Below, piece after piece: positions 5,341 to 13,848 of a stretch of 13,848 bases of DNA. Both the position numbers and the translations under genes were made by a program. The notes beneath the pieces are model-generated. The model worked only from the letters and a program-made list of their open reading frames with translations, had not been told where the DNA came from and did not search any database. Source of the DNA: JAFGLY01 sp041309225 (lineage in GTDB: Bacteria; Myxococcota_A; UBA796; JAFGLY01); the NCBI GenBank assembly GCA_041309225.1, contig JBFYZZ010000102.1:1-13848 (forward strand), read 5' to 3'. How positions within the stretch are numbered: the first letter of the stretch is position 1; each line of letters opens with the position of its first letter.

Positions 5341-7578
5341 TCACGCCCGGGCGCGACGGCCCAGGATCCGCGCGACGGCCCACGCGAAGGCGAACGCGCC
5401 CACGAGGAAGACGGTGTCGCCGGGGAGGCGGGCCCAGCGGAGGCCAGACACGAGCGGCGACTGGAGCAGGTCCGCGCTGCGGGCGTACCAGAGGCCGGTG
5501 GCGATGCTGGCGTGCGCCTGCACGAGCCCCACGGGGAGGATGCTCAAGAGCACCATCATGGCGAGGCCGACGTTCATGCCCCAGAACGCGGCCTTCAAGG
5601 TACGATCGGGCCACCCGGCGCCAGGGGTCAGGCGGGTGAGCACGAGCAGCACCAGCCCCAGGGCGAGGAGGCCGTACACCCCGAACAGGGCGGTGTGCGC
5701 GTGGACCGGCGTCGTGTTGAGCCCCTGCACGTAGTAGAGGGCGATGGGCGGGTTGATGAGGAACCCGAAGATGCCCGCGCCCACGAAGTTCCAGAAGGCC
5801 ACACCCAGGAAGAACCGGAGCGGCCACCGGTAGCGGTCCATCCAGGGTGCCGCCCGGGCGTAGCGCAGGTTCTGGGCCGCCTCGTAGCCCACGAGCACGA
5901 GCGGCACGACTTCGAGCGCGCTGAAGGTGGCCCCGATCGCGAGGATCGAGACCGGCGTGCCCGAGAAGTAGAGGTGGTGGAAGGTCCCCGGGATGCCGGC
6001 CCCCAGGTAGAGCGCCGTGGTCAGCACGGTGGCCCGGGTCGCGCTGCCGGCGGTGACGAGCCCCATGCGGTGGAAGAGGAACGCCGTGGCGGCCGTGGCG
6101 AAGACCTCGAAGAACCCCTCGACCCAGAGGTGGACCACCCACCAGCGCCAGTACTCCATGACCGACAGGTGGGTGCGGGGTCCGAAGAACAGGCCCGCTC
6201 CGTACAGGAGGCCGATGGCCACGACGGACCCGGCGAAGAGGGCCAGGAGGGGCCGCTGGGCCTCCGCGCGGGTGAGTGCCGGCCGGATGCCCCGGATCAC
6301 CAGGAACAGCCAGAGCAGGAGGCCGCCGTACAGGGCGATCTGCCAGGCCCGCCCGAGGTCCACGTACTCGTAGCCCTGGTGGCCGAACCACCACCCCACG
6401 CCGTCGCCGAGGTGGCCCTGGATCCGCAGCCACTGGCCGGTGAAGGAGCCCGCCACCACGAGCAGGAGGGCACCCCACAGCACGAGCACCCCCGTGCGCT
6501 GGCCGGGCGGCTCCCGCCCCCCGATGGCGGGCGCGAGGAAGAGCCCGGCGGCGAGGAACGCCGTGGCGATCCAGAAGATTCCGCTCTGGACGTGCCAGGT
6601 CCGCACGACGGCGTACGGCAGGACCTCGGCCAGGGGGATCCCGTAGAACCCCTGTCCCTCGATCGTGTAGTGGGCCAGGAGTGCACCCAGGAGGACCTGG
6701 ACCACGAGCAGGGCGGCCACGGTGGCCGCGTACGGCCAGACCGCCCGCATGGACGGCGTGAGCACGAGGCGGTCGAGCGGGTCGGTGGCGGGGGGTGCGG
6801 GGGGGTCCTCCTCGCGGCCCCGGACCGCCTGGAACCAGATCATGGCCCCGACCCCGGCGAGCAGGAGCACGATGCTGGCCACGGACCAGAGTACGTTCGC
6901 GGGCGTGGGCGCATTGCCCGCCAGCGGTTCGTGGGGCCAGTTGTTGGTGTAGGACGCGCCGGTCCCCGGCCGCTCGGCCGCCGAGGCCCATGCGGTCCAG
7001 AAGAAGAAGTCGGCCAGGCGCTCCCGCCGGGCGGGATCCGGCACCGGAAGGGCCGAAAGCGCATAGTCCTCGCGCAGGGCGTCGAAGGACGGATCCCCAC
7101 CGAACAGCCCATCGTACCAGGCCGCCACCTCGGCCACGGCGGCCGCGCGCTCCGCGCTCAGGACCAGGTCACCGGTGGCCGGATCCCAACTGTTGGTGCG
7201 CAGGGTGTCGCGCACGCGGGCCCGCACGGCCGCCTGCGCGTCGGGGGTGAGCGCGTCGAGGGAGCCGGCGCCGGCCTCCCGGGCCTCGAGGCCGAGGAGG
7301 GCCACCGCCTCGCGGTGGAGCCAGTCGGCGGACCAGTCGGGCGCCTGGTAGGCCCCGTGGCCCCAGATCGAGCCGACCTCCTGGCCACCGATCGACTGCC
7401 AGACCTCCTGTCCGTCCAGGATGTCGTCCCGGGTCATGAGGACCTTGCCGGCCTCGTCCACGACCCGGTCCGGGATGGGGGGCGCCTGGCGGTAGACCTC
7501 GCGTCCGAAGAACCCGAGGATGGCGAAGGCGACGCCCACCACGGCGAACAGCAGGAACCAGAGACGGCGGGGAGGCAT
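5341..7578 (-). CDS. norB: Quinol-dependent nitric oxide reductase (qNOR, single-subunit)
   Basis: This 745-residue inner-membrane heme-copper-superfamily enzyme (also called NorZ) reduces 2 NO to N2O with electrons from quinol. It has an N-terminal helix (about 7-24) and a periplasmic cytochrome-c-like domain without a CxxCH heme site (about 25-225; GGQEVGSIWGHGAYQAPDW motif). A core of roughly 13 helices follows. Candidate heme and non-heme iron ligands are His329 (RTWHVQSG), His483 with Glu487 (HLWVEGFFE), His534/His535 (GTFHHLYF) and His626/His628 (HAHTALFG). Length fits the family. I chose the ATG at 7578, which has GGAG 6 nt upstream, over a GTG at 7590 without a clear site. It lies 33 nt after the RIC gene in the same operon, under the sigma-54 promoter at 8312-8327. 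Confidence 0.97.
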   Translation of the reverse strand: MPPRRLWFLLFAVVGVAFAILGFFGREVYRQAPPIPDRVVDEAGKVLMTRDDILDGQEVWQSIGGQEVGSIWGHGAYQAPDWSADWLHREAVALLGLEAREAGAGSLDALTPDAQAAVRARVRDTLRTNSWDPATGDLVLSAERAAAVAEVAAWYDGLFGGDPSFDALREDYALSALPVPDPARRERLADFFFWTAWASAAERPGTGASYTNNWPHEPLAGNAPTPANVLWSVASIVLLLAGVGAMIWFQAVRGREEDPPAPPATDPLDRLVLTPSMRAVWPYAATVAALLVVQVLLGALLAHYTIEGQGFYGIPLAEVLPYAVVRTWHVQSGIFWIATAFLAAGLFLAPAIGGREPPGQRTGVLVLWGALLLVVAGSFTGQWLRIQGHLGDGVGWWFGHQGYEYVDLGRAWQIALYGGLLLWLFLVIRGIRPALTRAEAQRPLLALFAGSVVAIGLLYGAGLFFGPRTHLSVMEYWRWWVVHLWVEGFFEVFATAATAFLFHRMGLVTAGSATRATVLTTALYLGAGIPGTFHHLYFSGTPVSILAIGATFSALEVVPLVLVGYEAAQNLRYARAAPWMDRYRWPLRFFLGVAFWNFVGAGIFGFLINPPIALYYVQGLNTTPVHAHTALFGVYGLLALGLVLLVLTRLTPGAGWPDRTLKAAFWGMNVGLAMMVLLSILPVGLVQAHASIATGLWYARSADLLQSPLVSGLRWARLPGDTVFLVGAFAFAWAVARILGRRARA

Positions 7579-7611
7579 GGAGGACTCCACGAGCGTGCCG
7601 GTCAGCGGGGA

Positions 7612-8277
7612 TCACGCCGCGAGGGCGCGCGGGAACAGGACGTTGTTCTCGAGGTGGATGTGGACGCGCAGGTCCGCGTCGAAGGCCGCCAGGCCCTCGA
7701 GGAGCGCGATCCAGGAGAGACACGCGCCCTCGGGCGGGGTGAAGTCGTCGGTGAGGAAGCGGATCTCAGCGAGCGACCGCGACGCGGCCTCGTGCTCGGC
7801 CTGCATGACCCGGATGGGCCCGCCGGCGTCGGCTCCGCTCGTTCCGGACAGGATCCAGGGGAAGAGGATCTGCTCCTCCTTCTGCATGTGCCCGAGCAGT
7901 TCATCGCCCAGGGCCCCGAACACCGAGAGCAGGCGACCGAGGCGGGCACCGTCTCGGGCCTCGTGGACCACCGCGACCTTGCGCGCCAGCGAGAGGAGGC
8001 GCGGGACCTCCACCCGCAACCGGGCGTGGTGGTACTCGAGCAGGTGCTCGACCAGGTCCTCGAGCGGCCGGGTGGCCCAGCCCGCTCCGGGGGTGGGATC
8101 GGCGACCTCCTCCCGGGCGATCTCGCCGAGGATCGCGTCCGGGGAGAGGCCCGCGGCGAGGCAGGTCGCGTCGAAGGGGCGCGCGCCCCCGCAGCAGAAA
8201 TCGATGTCGTGGCGTGAGAGGACGCGGACGGCCGCCTCGGACCGGGCGGCCACGGATCCGACGGAGGGGAACGCCAT
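7612..8277 (-). CDS. ric: RIC/YtfE/ScdA di-iron protein for iron-sulfur cluster repair
   Basis: This 221-residue cytoplasmic protein belongs to the RIC family (YtfE in E. coli, ScdA in Staphylococcus), which restores Fe-S clusters damaged by nitric oxide or oxidants. The ScdA_N segment with the CCGG motif lies at about 24-45 (DIDFCCGGARPFDATC). A hemerythrin-like four-helix domain follows with likely iron ligands His84, His105, His130 with Glu134 (HMQKE), His162 and His206 with Glu210 (HIHLE). Length matches the family. The ATG at 8277 has GGAG 5 nt upstream and lies about 25 nt after the predicted sigma-54 start site. An in-frame ATG at 8367 lies upstream of the promoter and can be excluded. 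It is the first gene of the operon with the NO reductase. Confidence 0.95.
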   Translation of the reverse strand: MAFPSVGSVAARSEAAVRVLSRHDIDFCCGGARPFDATCLAAGLSPDAILGEIAREEVADPTPGAGWATRPLEDLVEHLLEYHHARLRVEVPRLLSLARKVAVVHEARDGARLGRLLSVFGALGDELLGHMQKEEQILFPWILSGTSGADAGGPIRVMQAEHEAASRSLAEIRFLTDDFTPPEGACLSWIALLEGLAAFDADLRVHIHLENNVLFPRALAA

Positions 8278-8311
8278 GGGTGCTCCAGGGAACGGGGGCA
8301 CCTCGGATATG

Positions 8312-8327
8312 AGCAGGACCCGTGCCA
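8312..8327 (-). promoter_or_regulatory. Sigma-54 (-24/-12) promoter of the ric-norB operon
   Basis: The minus strand reads TGGCACGGGTCCTGCT. This matches the sigma-54 consensus TGGCACG-N4-TTGCT with one change (C for T), and the GG and GC elements have the required 10-nt separation. The start site should fall near 8302. The adjacent divergent gene encodes a sigma-54 activator, which makes this a confident call. Confidence 0.88.
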
Positions 8328-8370
8328 ATCGATCCGATCCGCTCGACGAGCCACTTTTCGTGATCACGTA

Positions 8371-8381
8371 GTCCTGTTGAC
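8371..8381. promoter_or_regulatory. NorR-like box 1 (GT-N7-AC)
   Basis: GTCCTGTTGAC fits the NorR core GT-N7-AC and resembles GTCA-N3-TGAC. It lies about 74 bp upstream of the predicted sigma-54 start site and overlaps the -35 of the predicted norR promoter. Confidence 0.6.
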
Positions 8382-8405
8382 GACATCACTGTGATGTTGT
8401 ATGGA
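8377..8405 (+). promoter_or_regulatory. Predicted sigma-70-type promoter of norR
   Basis: TTGACG (8377-8382), an exact 17-nt spacer and TATGGA (8400-8405) form a plausible promoter. Transcription would begin near 8412, about 28 nt before the chosen ATG at 8440. NorR-like boxes overlap both hexamers, suggesting autorepression. Confidence 0.55.
8383..8397. promoter_or_regulatory. 15-bp perfect palindrome in the norR promoter spacer
   Basis: ACATCAC-T-GTGATGT is a perfect inverted repeat that exactly occupies the spacer between the predicted -35 and -10 of norR. A related palindrome, CGTGATCACG, lies at 8359-8368. Both share GTGAT/ATCAC half sites, so a second regulator besides NorR may bind. 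Its identity is unknown. Confidence 0.45.
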
Positions 8406-8409
8406 CAAC
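8399..8409. promoter_or_regulatory. NorR-like box 2 (GT-N7-AC)
   Basis: GTATGGACAAC fits GT-N7-AC and is part of the inverted repeat GTTGT-ATGG-ACAAC (8396-8409). It overlaps the predicted -10 of norR and lies about 102 bp upstream of the sigma-54 start site. Confidence 0.55.
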
Positions 8410-8415
8410 GGCGAT

Positions 8416-8426
8416 GTCCGTCGGAC
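8416..8426. promoter_or_regulatory. NorR-like box 3 (GT-N7-AC)
   Basis: GTCCGTCGGAC is a perfect palindrome (GTCCG-T-CGGAC) that fits GT-N7-AC. It lies just downstream of the predicted norR start site and about 119 bp upstream of the sigma-54 start site, a usual enhancer distance. Confidence 0.58.
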
Positions 8427-8439
8427 CACAGGGGTCGCC

Positions 8440-9981
<1,542 letters not shown>

Positions 9982-10011
9982 GGGCCGGCAGGAGGACACC
10001 CCAGCCCGCCC

Positions 10012-11271
10012 GTGCTTGACCTCACCGCACGCCCGGAGGTAGAGGCCGGCCATGACGCCTCCGTCCGGACGATCCCCGCGTTGCACCGACCGGACCTAGC
10101 GCGCCGCGCGGTGGCCTGGACCCTGGCGGGCCTCGCCGTCGCCTGGGCCGCGTGGACGATCCTGGGCCTGGCGGGCGAGATCGCCCGCCAGGCCGCCCAC
10201 AACCTGGACCTGCTGCCGCTCTGGCTGGGCGGGAAGGCGCTCCTGCACCACCGGGACCCCACGGATCCGGAGGTGCTCCGGGAGCTGTTCCTCCACAGCC
10301 GGATCCGCATGCGTCCGACCGGGTTCCACACCTACTACCCGCAGACTGCGGCGCTGGTGTTCGCGCCCCTCGGGCTCGTCGACTTCGCCACGCTGGGGCG
10401 CTGGCTCCCTCCGGTGTTCGGGGCTGCCCTCCTCGCGGGCACGGCCCTTCCGGCCGTTGCCACCGCGACCGGCGGGCCGCGCCGGGTCGCCGCCGTCGCC
10501 CTGGCCTCGGGCATCGCCGCCTCCTTTCCCATGGTCGCGATCGTGATCGGCATGGGGCAGAGCAACGCGGTGCTGGTGGGCCTGACCGGACTCGGCCTGT
10601 GGGCCCTGGCCCGCGACCACCGGGTGACGGGCGGCGTCGCGATCGGGCTGGGCATCGGCGTCAAGGTCTTCCCCGCGGTGCTCCTGGTCCCCGCGATCCT
10701 CGGCCGCCGCTGGCGGATGCTCGGGATCGCCGTGGCGGTGCCGATCGGCGTGCTGCTCACCTCGCTCCTGTTCTACGCGGGCCCCTGGGCCGGATCGCCG
10801 CTCGGCCTCGGGGCTGCGTGGTTCGCCGGCACCGCGCTGAGCCCCGCGGACGCGGGGCGGGAGCCGGCCGTGGTCCGGGCCCTCTGGCACGCCCGGATCT
10901 GGCTGCCCGGCGCCCTGGCGGTCGGGTTCACGGCCTGGACCGCGCGCGTCCGGAAACCCGCCGCGATCCCGGCCCTGGGCGCGCTCTGGGTGGCGTGGGT
11001 GGGCACCGTGATGGCGGGCAGCTCCATGCCCCACCAGGCCATGGTGATCCTGCCCGCGCTGGGCTGGGTGCTGGGGTGGCCGCTCTCCGCACGGCGCTTC
11101 GGGCCGGCCCTGGCCGCGGTGGCCCTCCTCGCCGCGACGATGGCGTGGAGGCACGTCCTCGGGGAGCACTGGACGCGCTCCCTGCAGTGGCTGCCGGTCT
11201 GCTGGGCCGTCGTGCTCGGGTGCGCCGCGCGCGCAGCGGACGCGCTGATCCCGGCCGGGAAGCCGCGATGA
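10012..11271 (+). CDS. GT87/DUF2029-type polytopic glycosyltransferase
   Basis: This protein of up to 419 residues has about nine or ten predicted membrane helices, the first at about 33-56. GT87 enzymes (PimE-like) use polyprenyl-phosphate sugars and act on the outer face of the membrane. Supporting motifs are NLDLLPLWLGG (64-74), HTYYPQTA (106-113), GMGQSNAVLVGLTGLGLWAL (180-199) and GVAIGLGIGVKVFPAVLL (208-225). The start is uncertain. The GTG at 10012 lacks a well-spaced ribosome site, and an ATG with a good site at 10052 is in another frame. In-frame TTG 10081 or GTG 10111 would still keep all helices. The last codons overlap the ATP-grasp gene by ATGA. It probably transfers a sugar in envelope or exopolysaccharide synthesis; donor and acceptor are unknown. 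Confidence 0.8.
   Translation: MLDLTARPEVEAGHDASVRTIPALHRPDLARRAVAWTLAGLAVAWAAWTILGLAGEIARQAAHNLDLLPLWLGGKALLHHRDPTDPEVLRELFLHSRIRMRPTGFHTYYPQTAALVFAPLGLVDFATLGRWLPPVFGAALLAGTALPAVATATGGPRRVAAVALASGIAASFPMVAIVIGMGQSNAVLVGLTGLGLWALARDHRVTGGVAIGLGIGVKVFPAVLLVPAILGRRWRMLGIAVAVPIGVLLTSLLFYAGPWAGSPLGLGAAWFAGTALSPADAGREPAVVRALWHARIWLPGALAVGFTAWTARVRKPAAIPALGALWVAWVGTVMAGSSMPHQAMVILPALGWVLGWPLSARRFGPALAAVALLAATMAWRHVLGEHWTRSLQWLPVCWAVVLGCAARAADALIPAGKPR
10052..10099 (+). other. Short 15-codon ORF with strong RBS at the start of the GT87 gene
   Basis: An ATG at 10052, preceded by GGAGGTAGAGG, opens a frame that stops at TAG 10097-10099. This is out of frame with the GT87 gene. It may mark the true GT87 start followed by a frameshift, a small leader peptide or chance. 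I favour a start-site problem without certainty. Confidence 0.25.
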
Positions 11272-12473
11272 AGGCCGCTCCGCCAGCGGGGGGGGTGCTC
11301 GCCTGGTGGCGCCGGGTGGTGCGGTACGCCCTGCGCGGCGGGCATCCCGACGGACCCGAGGAGGTACCTGCCTGGGCGCTCTGCGTGCCGTGGCGGATCT
11401 GGCGCCTGCCCAAGCGGCCCGACGGCCGCTCCTTCGAGGACGCCTACGCCGGCCGCCATCCGCGGATCGTCCGGTGGCTGTTCCCCTTCCGGCTGCTCTA
11501 CCTCGCCTTCCTCTTCGCCTTCCCCCTGGTGGCGGTGATGCGCGGCCTGCCCGATCGCCGGGCGATCCGGCGGGCGCTGGCCCGTCCCGACCTGGTCCTC
11601 CCCTTCCCCCGCGCCCGGCCCGGGGACCGCGAGGTGGCGTGGTCCCGGCCCGACTACGCGATCGGGATGTTCTACGCCTGGGAGTACGCCCTCCATCGCC
11701 CGCCCCACCACACCCTCGACGACAAGCGCGCGTTCGCCGCCGCGTGCGCCAGGGTCGGCCTGCCCACCCCGCGCACCGTGGAGGTCGTGGAGGCGGTGGC
11801 CCGTGGCGGGCGGTGGATCGCCAAGGAGCGCCTCTCCGACCGGGGCGTAGGCGTGCACGACCTCTCCGCCGCCGAGCTGGCCGCCCGGCCGGACGCCGCG
11901 GACCTCGTGATCCAGGAGCGCCTCCGCAACCACCGGGGCCTCCTCGGGCTCCTTCCACCCGACGCGCCACTCTCCACCCTGAGGGTGGTGACCACCTTGA
12001 GGGAGCCCGGCCGCCCGCCGCGGGTGACCCGCCTCGCGTTCCGCGCCGGGCGCGCGGGCCACCTCACCGACAACGCGGCGGGCGGGGGCCTCTGGGCGCC
12101 GGTGGATCCCACCACCGGTCGAGCGGGCCCCGCCCTCACCCGCGCCACGTTCCTCGAGCGGCGGGACGGGCGACCCGTGCGCACGACCGTCCACCCCGAC
12201 ACCGGCCGTCCGTTCGCCGGCCTCCGGATCCCGCGCCTCGCCGAGGCCCGCGACCTGGCGGTCCGCGCCCACGCCCTCCTCGCGCCCGAGGCCGTCTCGC
12301 TGGGCTGGGACGTGGCGCTCACCGACCGCGGGCCCGTCCTCCTGGAGGTCAACCTGTGGGCCGCCTCCTACGACGACACCCCGTCCGACGACGCGTTCCG
12401 TCCGGTCTGCGAGCGGATCGTCGAGCGGATCCGCCGCCTCACGGGTCCGCCGGAACCCCCGCGGGCGGCGTGA
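11268..12473 (+). CDS. Sugar-transfer-associated ATP-grasp protein
   Basis: This 401-residue protein resembles the ATP-grasp family found beside glycosyltransferases (Pfam ATPgrasp_ST). Residues 70-91 form a likely membrane helix or hydrophobic hairpin (LFPFRLLYLAFLFAFPLVAV). The ATP-grasp fold follows: DDKRAF (151-156), the nucleotide-binding loop IAKERLSDRGVGV (184-196), VIQERLRNH (214-222), STLRVVTT (236-243), the NAAGGGLWAPV region (269-279) and the metal-binding end GWDVALTDRGPVLLEVN (346-362) with Glu360 and Asn362. ATP-grasp enzymes join carboxylates to amines or thiols; the substrate here is unknown, perhaps decorating a glycan. The ATG overlaps the preceding stop (ATGA), implying translational coupling. 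The 3' end overlaps the convergent M16 gene by 35 nt. Confidence 0.85.
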   Translation: MKAAPPAGGVLAWWRRVVRYALRGGHPDGPEEVPAWALCVPWRIWRLPKRPDGRSFEDAYAGRHPRIVRWLFPFRLLYLAFLFAFPLVAVMRGLPDRRAIRRALARPDLVLPFPRARPGDREVAWSRPDYAIGMFYAWEYALHRPPHHTLDDKRAFAAACARVGLPTPRTVEVVEAVARGGRWIAKERLSDRGVGVHDLSAAELAARPDAADLVIQERLRNHRGLLGLLPPDAPLSTLRVVTTLREPGRPPRVTRLAFRAGRAGHLTDNAAGGGLWAPVDPTTGRAGPALTRATFLERRDGRPVRTTVHPDTGRPFAGLRIPRLAEARDLAVRAHALLAPEAVSLGWDVALTDRGPVLLEVNLWAASYDDTPSDDAFRPVCERIVERIRRLTGPPEPPRAA

Positions 12474-13818
12474 CCGGGCCGGCGGCCACCCCGCTCCAGG
12501 GGATCACCTCGACCGGCCCGATCGATGCGAGCGGCGCGGCGAGGTCGGCCGCGGTAGCCACCACGACCACCACGTGCCGATCCACCCCGAGGCGCTCCGC
12601 CAGCGCCCGATCCACCTCGGCCCGCGCCGTGTGCGCGAGCCGCTCGACGTCCGCGAGCGCGTCCTGGCCCGTGAGCACCCGGGTCACGGCGAGGCTCACC
12701 CGCCGGTCCACGGTCTCCTGGAGGAACGGCGCCCCCTGGACCAGGATGCTGCGGGCCTGCTCGCACTCGGCGTCGGTCACACCCTCGCGCCGGGCGGCGT
12801 CCACCATCTCCAGCACGAGCCGGATGGCCTCGACCGTGTGCCCGGCGTCGGGGGAGATCCACCAGCGCCAGGCGCCGCCGGCCCGTCGGGGGCCGTCCCA
12901 GGCGTAGGCCCCGTAGGACCAGCCCCGCGCCTCGCGCACCTCCTTCATGAGCCGACCCGAGAACGACCCGCCGCCCAGCACATCGGTGCCCAGCCGCAGG
13001 GGGAGGCGCCAGGGATCGCGCCAGGCGCTGCCGGGGAGGCCGCCCATGACCTGGGCCTGGGTGCGTTCGGGCTTGTCCACCAGGACCACGCGGACGCCCG
13101 GCGGGAGGGCCGGACGGGGCACCGCGGGCGGGGGGGCGGGCCGTCCCCGGAGGCCGGCGAGGAGGTGCCGCACGCGGGCCTCGATCCCGGCGCCGAATGC
13201 CCCGGAGACGCCGACCACGGCGCCCTCGGCCCTCAGGTGCCGGGCGTGGAAGGCCGCACAGTCGGCGGCGCGGATGGCCCGGACGCTCGCCTCGGTGCCG
13301 TCGGGACCGGCGGCGTACGGGTGGTCCGGGCCGAAGAGGGCGGCGTCGAAGGCCGTGCTCACCAGGTCGGCGTCGTCCTCCCGGAGCGCTCGGAAGCCGT
13401 CCAGGGCCTCGTCGCGCAGGCGGTCGATCTCGTCCTCTCGGAAGGCGGGCGTGGCGAACGCCTCGGCCAGGAGGTCGCAGAACGCGGGGAAGGCGTCGGC
13501 GGGGCAGGACGCGTGGAATCCGATGGTGTCGGAGTCGGTGCCCGCCCCCAGTTGGGCGCCCAGACCCTCCAGGGTCTCCTCGAAGACCTCGCGGGAGCGC
13601 GCGAGGGTCCCACGCAGGACGGCGTGCGCCACGAAGGACGCGAGCCCCGCCCGGTCCCTCGGATCGGCCGCGGAGCCCACGGGGAAGGCGAGGCGCAGGT
13701 GCACCACGGGCAGGGCGTCGTCCCAGCCCTGCACGAGGGTGGCCTTCGCGAGGGGCGCCACGACGACCTGGCCGCGGGCGAGCCCGGGTCGGCGCACGCG
13801 GCGGCCGGGCGCGGGCAT
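12439..13818 (-). CDS. M16-family peptidase-like protein lacking the HxxEH motif
   Basis: This 459-residue protein (as annotated) has the two-half M16B fold seen in mitochondrial processing peptidase and PqqF/PqqL-like zinc proteases. The zinc motif is degenerate: where active members have HFLEH, residues 61-65 read SFVAH (in GLASFVAHAVLRGT), so it should not bind catalytic zinc. The second half keeps the Gly-rich loop LGGGSFSGRL (281-290) and the Arg/Tyr pair (RGWSY, 298-302). This fits the non-catalytic partner of an M16 heterodimer, usually encoded beside an active subunit, which may lie beyond 13848. The ATG at 13818 lacks a clear ribosome site and the frame stays open to the window end, so the true start may be further upstream. 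It may act in the periplasm, but no signal peptide is visible from this start. Confidence 0.87.
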   Translation of the reverse strand: MPAPGRRVRRPGLARGQVVVAPLAKATLVQGWDDALPVVHLRLAFPVGSAADPRDRAGLASFVAHAVLRGTLARSREVFEETLEGLGAQLGAGTDSDTIGFHASCPADAFPAFCDLLAEAFATPAFREDEIDRLRDEALDGFRALREDDADLVSTAFDAALFGPDHPYAAGPDGTEASVRAIRAADCAAFHARHLRAEGAVVGVSGAFGAGIEARVRHLLAGLRGRPAPPPAVPRPALPPGVRVVLVDKPERTQAQVMGGLPGSAWRDPWRLPLRLGTDVLGGGSFSGRLMKEVREARGWSYGAYAWDGPRRAGGAWRWWISPDAGHTVEAIRLVLEMVDAARREGVTDAECEQARSILVQGAPFLQETVDRRVSLAVTRVLTGQDALADVERLAHTARAEVDRALAERLGVDRHVVVVVATAADLAAPLASIGPVEVIPWSGVAAGPVTPPAGVPADP

Positions 13819-13848
13819 CCGATCGCCGGTGCGGGGGACCGGCCGGAG

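Noticed and set aside
5324..5352. GCCCGG/CCGGGC inverted repeat between convergent genes as a bidirectional terminator
   Set aside because: The stem is only 6 bp with a 17-nt loop and no T tract, and both arms lie within or touch coding sequence.
4705..8217. 1170-codon plus-strand open frame opposite norB and ric
   Set aside because: The composition is highly charged and low in hydrophobic residues, a shadow of two clearly identified minus-strand genes.
8278..8367. N-terminal extension of the RIC protein from an ATG at 8367
   Set aside because: The sigma-54 promoter at 8312-8327 lies inside this extension, and the ATG at 8277 has a good RBS and matches family length.
8401..8439. N-terminal extension of NorR from an ATG at 8401
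   Set aside because: It overlaps the predicted -10 and NorR boxes and has no RBS. The ATG at 8440 has AGGGG upstream and fits the NorR N-terminus.

Overview
The window is very GC-rich, with strong G/C third-position bias that creates long spurious ORFs on the opposite strands. The content suggests a Gram-negative bacterium of the Myxococcota/'Deltaproteobacteria' kind, probably environmental. The pointers are an Asp/Cys-rich MopE-type lipoprotein, a lipid-anchored beta-roll protein, a double zinc-ribbon protein of a type I associate with myxobacteria, and a sigma-54 regulator. The taxonomy is inference; there is no rRNA or other marker gene.

Layout. (1) Positions 1-854 hold no convincing gene. 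They contain a large near-perfect inverted repeat (39-504, arms of about 198 bp) built from smaller repeated modules, then a short hexamer tract. (2) Positions 855-4346 hold two lipoprotein genes, each with its own TTGAC-type promoter and a similar Shine-Dalgarno leader. The first (922-2661) carries MopE-type Asp/Cys repeats followed by a full-length olfactomedin domain, a beta-propeller best known from animals. The second (2874-4346) has a lipid anchor, a coiled-coil stalk and a C-terminal left-handed beta-roll of 15-residue YadA/Hep_Hag-like repeats. (3) Positions 4380-5332 encode a double zinc-ribbon protein whose C-terminal domain lies in another frame, most likely one gene broken by a frameshift or deletion.

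(4) Positions 5341-9981 are a complete nitric-oxide detoxification module. A quinol-type NO reductase and a di-iron RIC/YtfE iron-sulfur-repair protein form a minus-strand operon. It reads from a clear sigma-54 promoter (8312-8327) and is divergent from norR, the NO-sensing activator. The intergenic region has three GT-N7-AC NorR-like boxes. These also overlap a predicted sigma-70 promoter for norR, which suggests activation of the operon and autorepression of norR from the same sites. NO would bind the NorR GAF iron centre; NorR would then activate the sigma-54 promoter, giving NO reduction to N2O plus repair of damaged Fe-S clusters. No nitrite reductase is visible, so detoxification is likelier than full denitrification.

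(5) Positions 10012-12473 hold a multi-membrane-span GT87-type glycosyltransferase and a sugar-transfer-associated ATP-grasp protein, joined by an ATGA overlap and probably making a surface glycan. (6) Positions 12439-13818 (minus) encode an M16-family protease-like subunit that has lost its HxxEH zinc motif. Its 3' end overlaps the ATP-grasp gene tail-to-tail, and its N-terminus may extend past the window edge.

The best candidates for something new are the MopE-olfactomedin fusion, the anchor-reversed beta-roll lipoprotein, and the long composite inverted repeat. The NO module is a well-understood system with an unusually legible control region.
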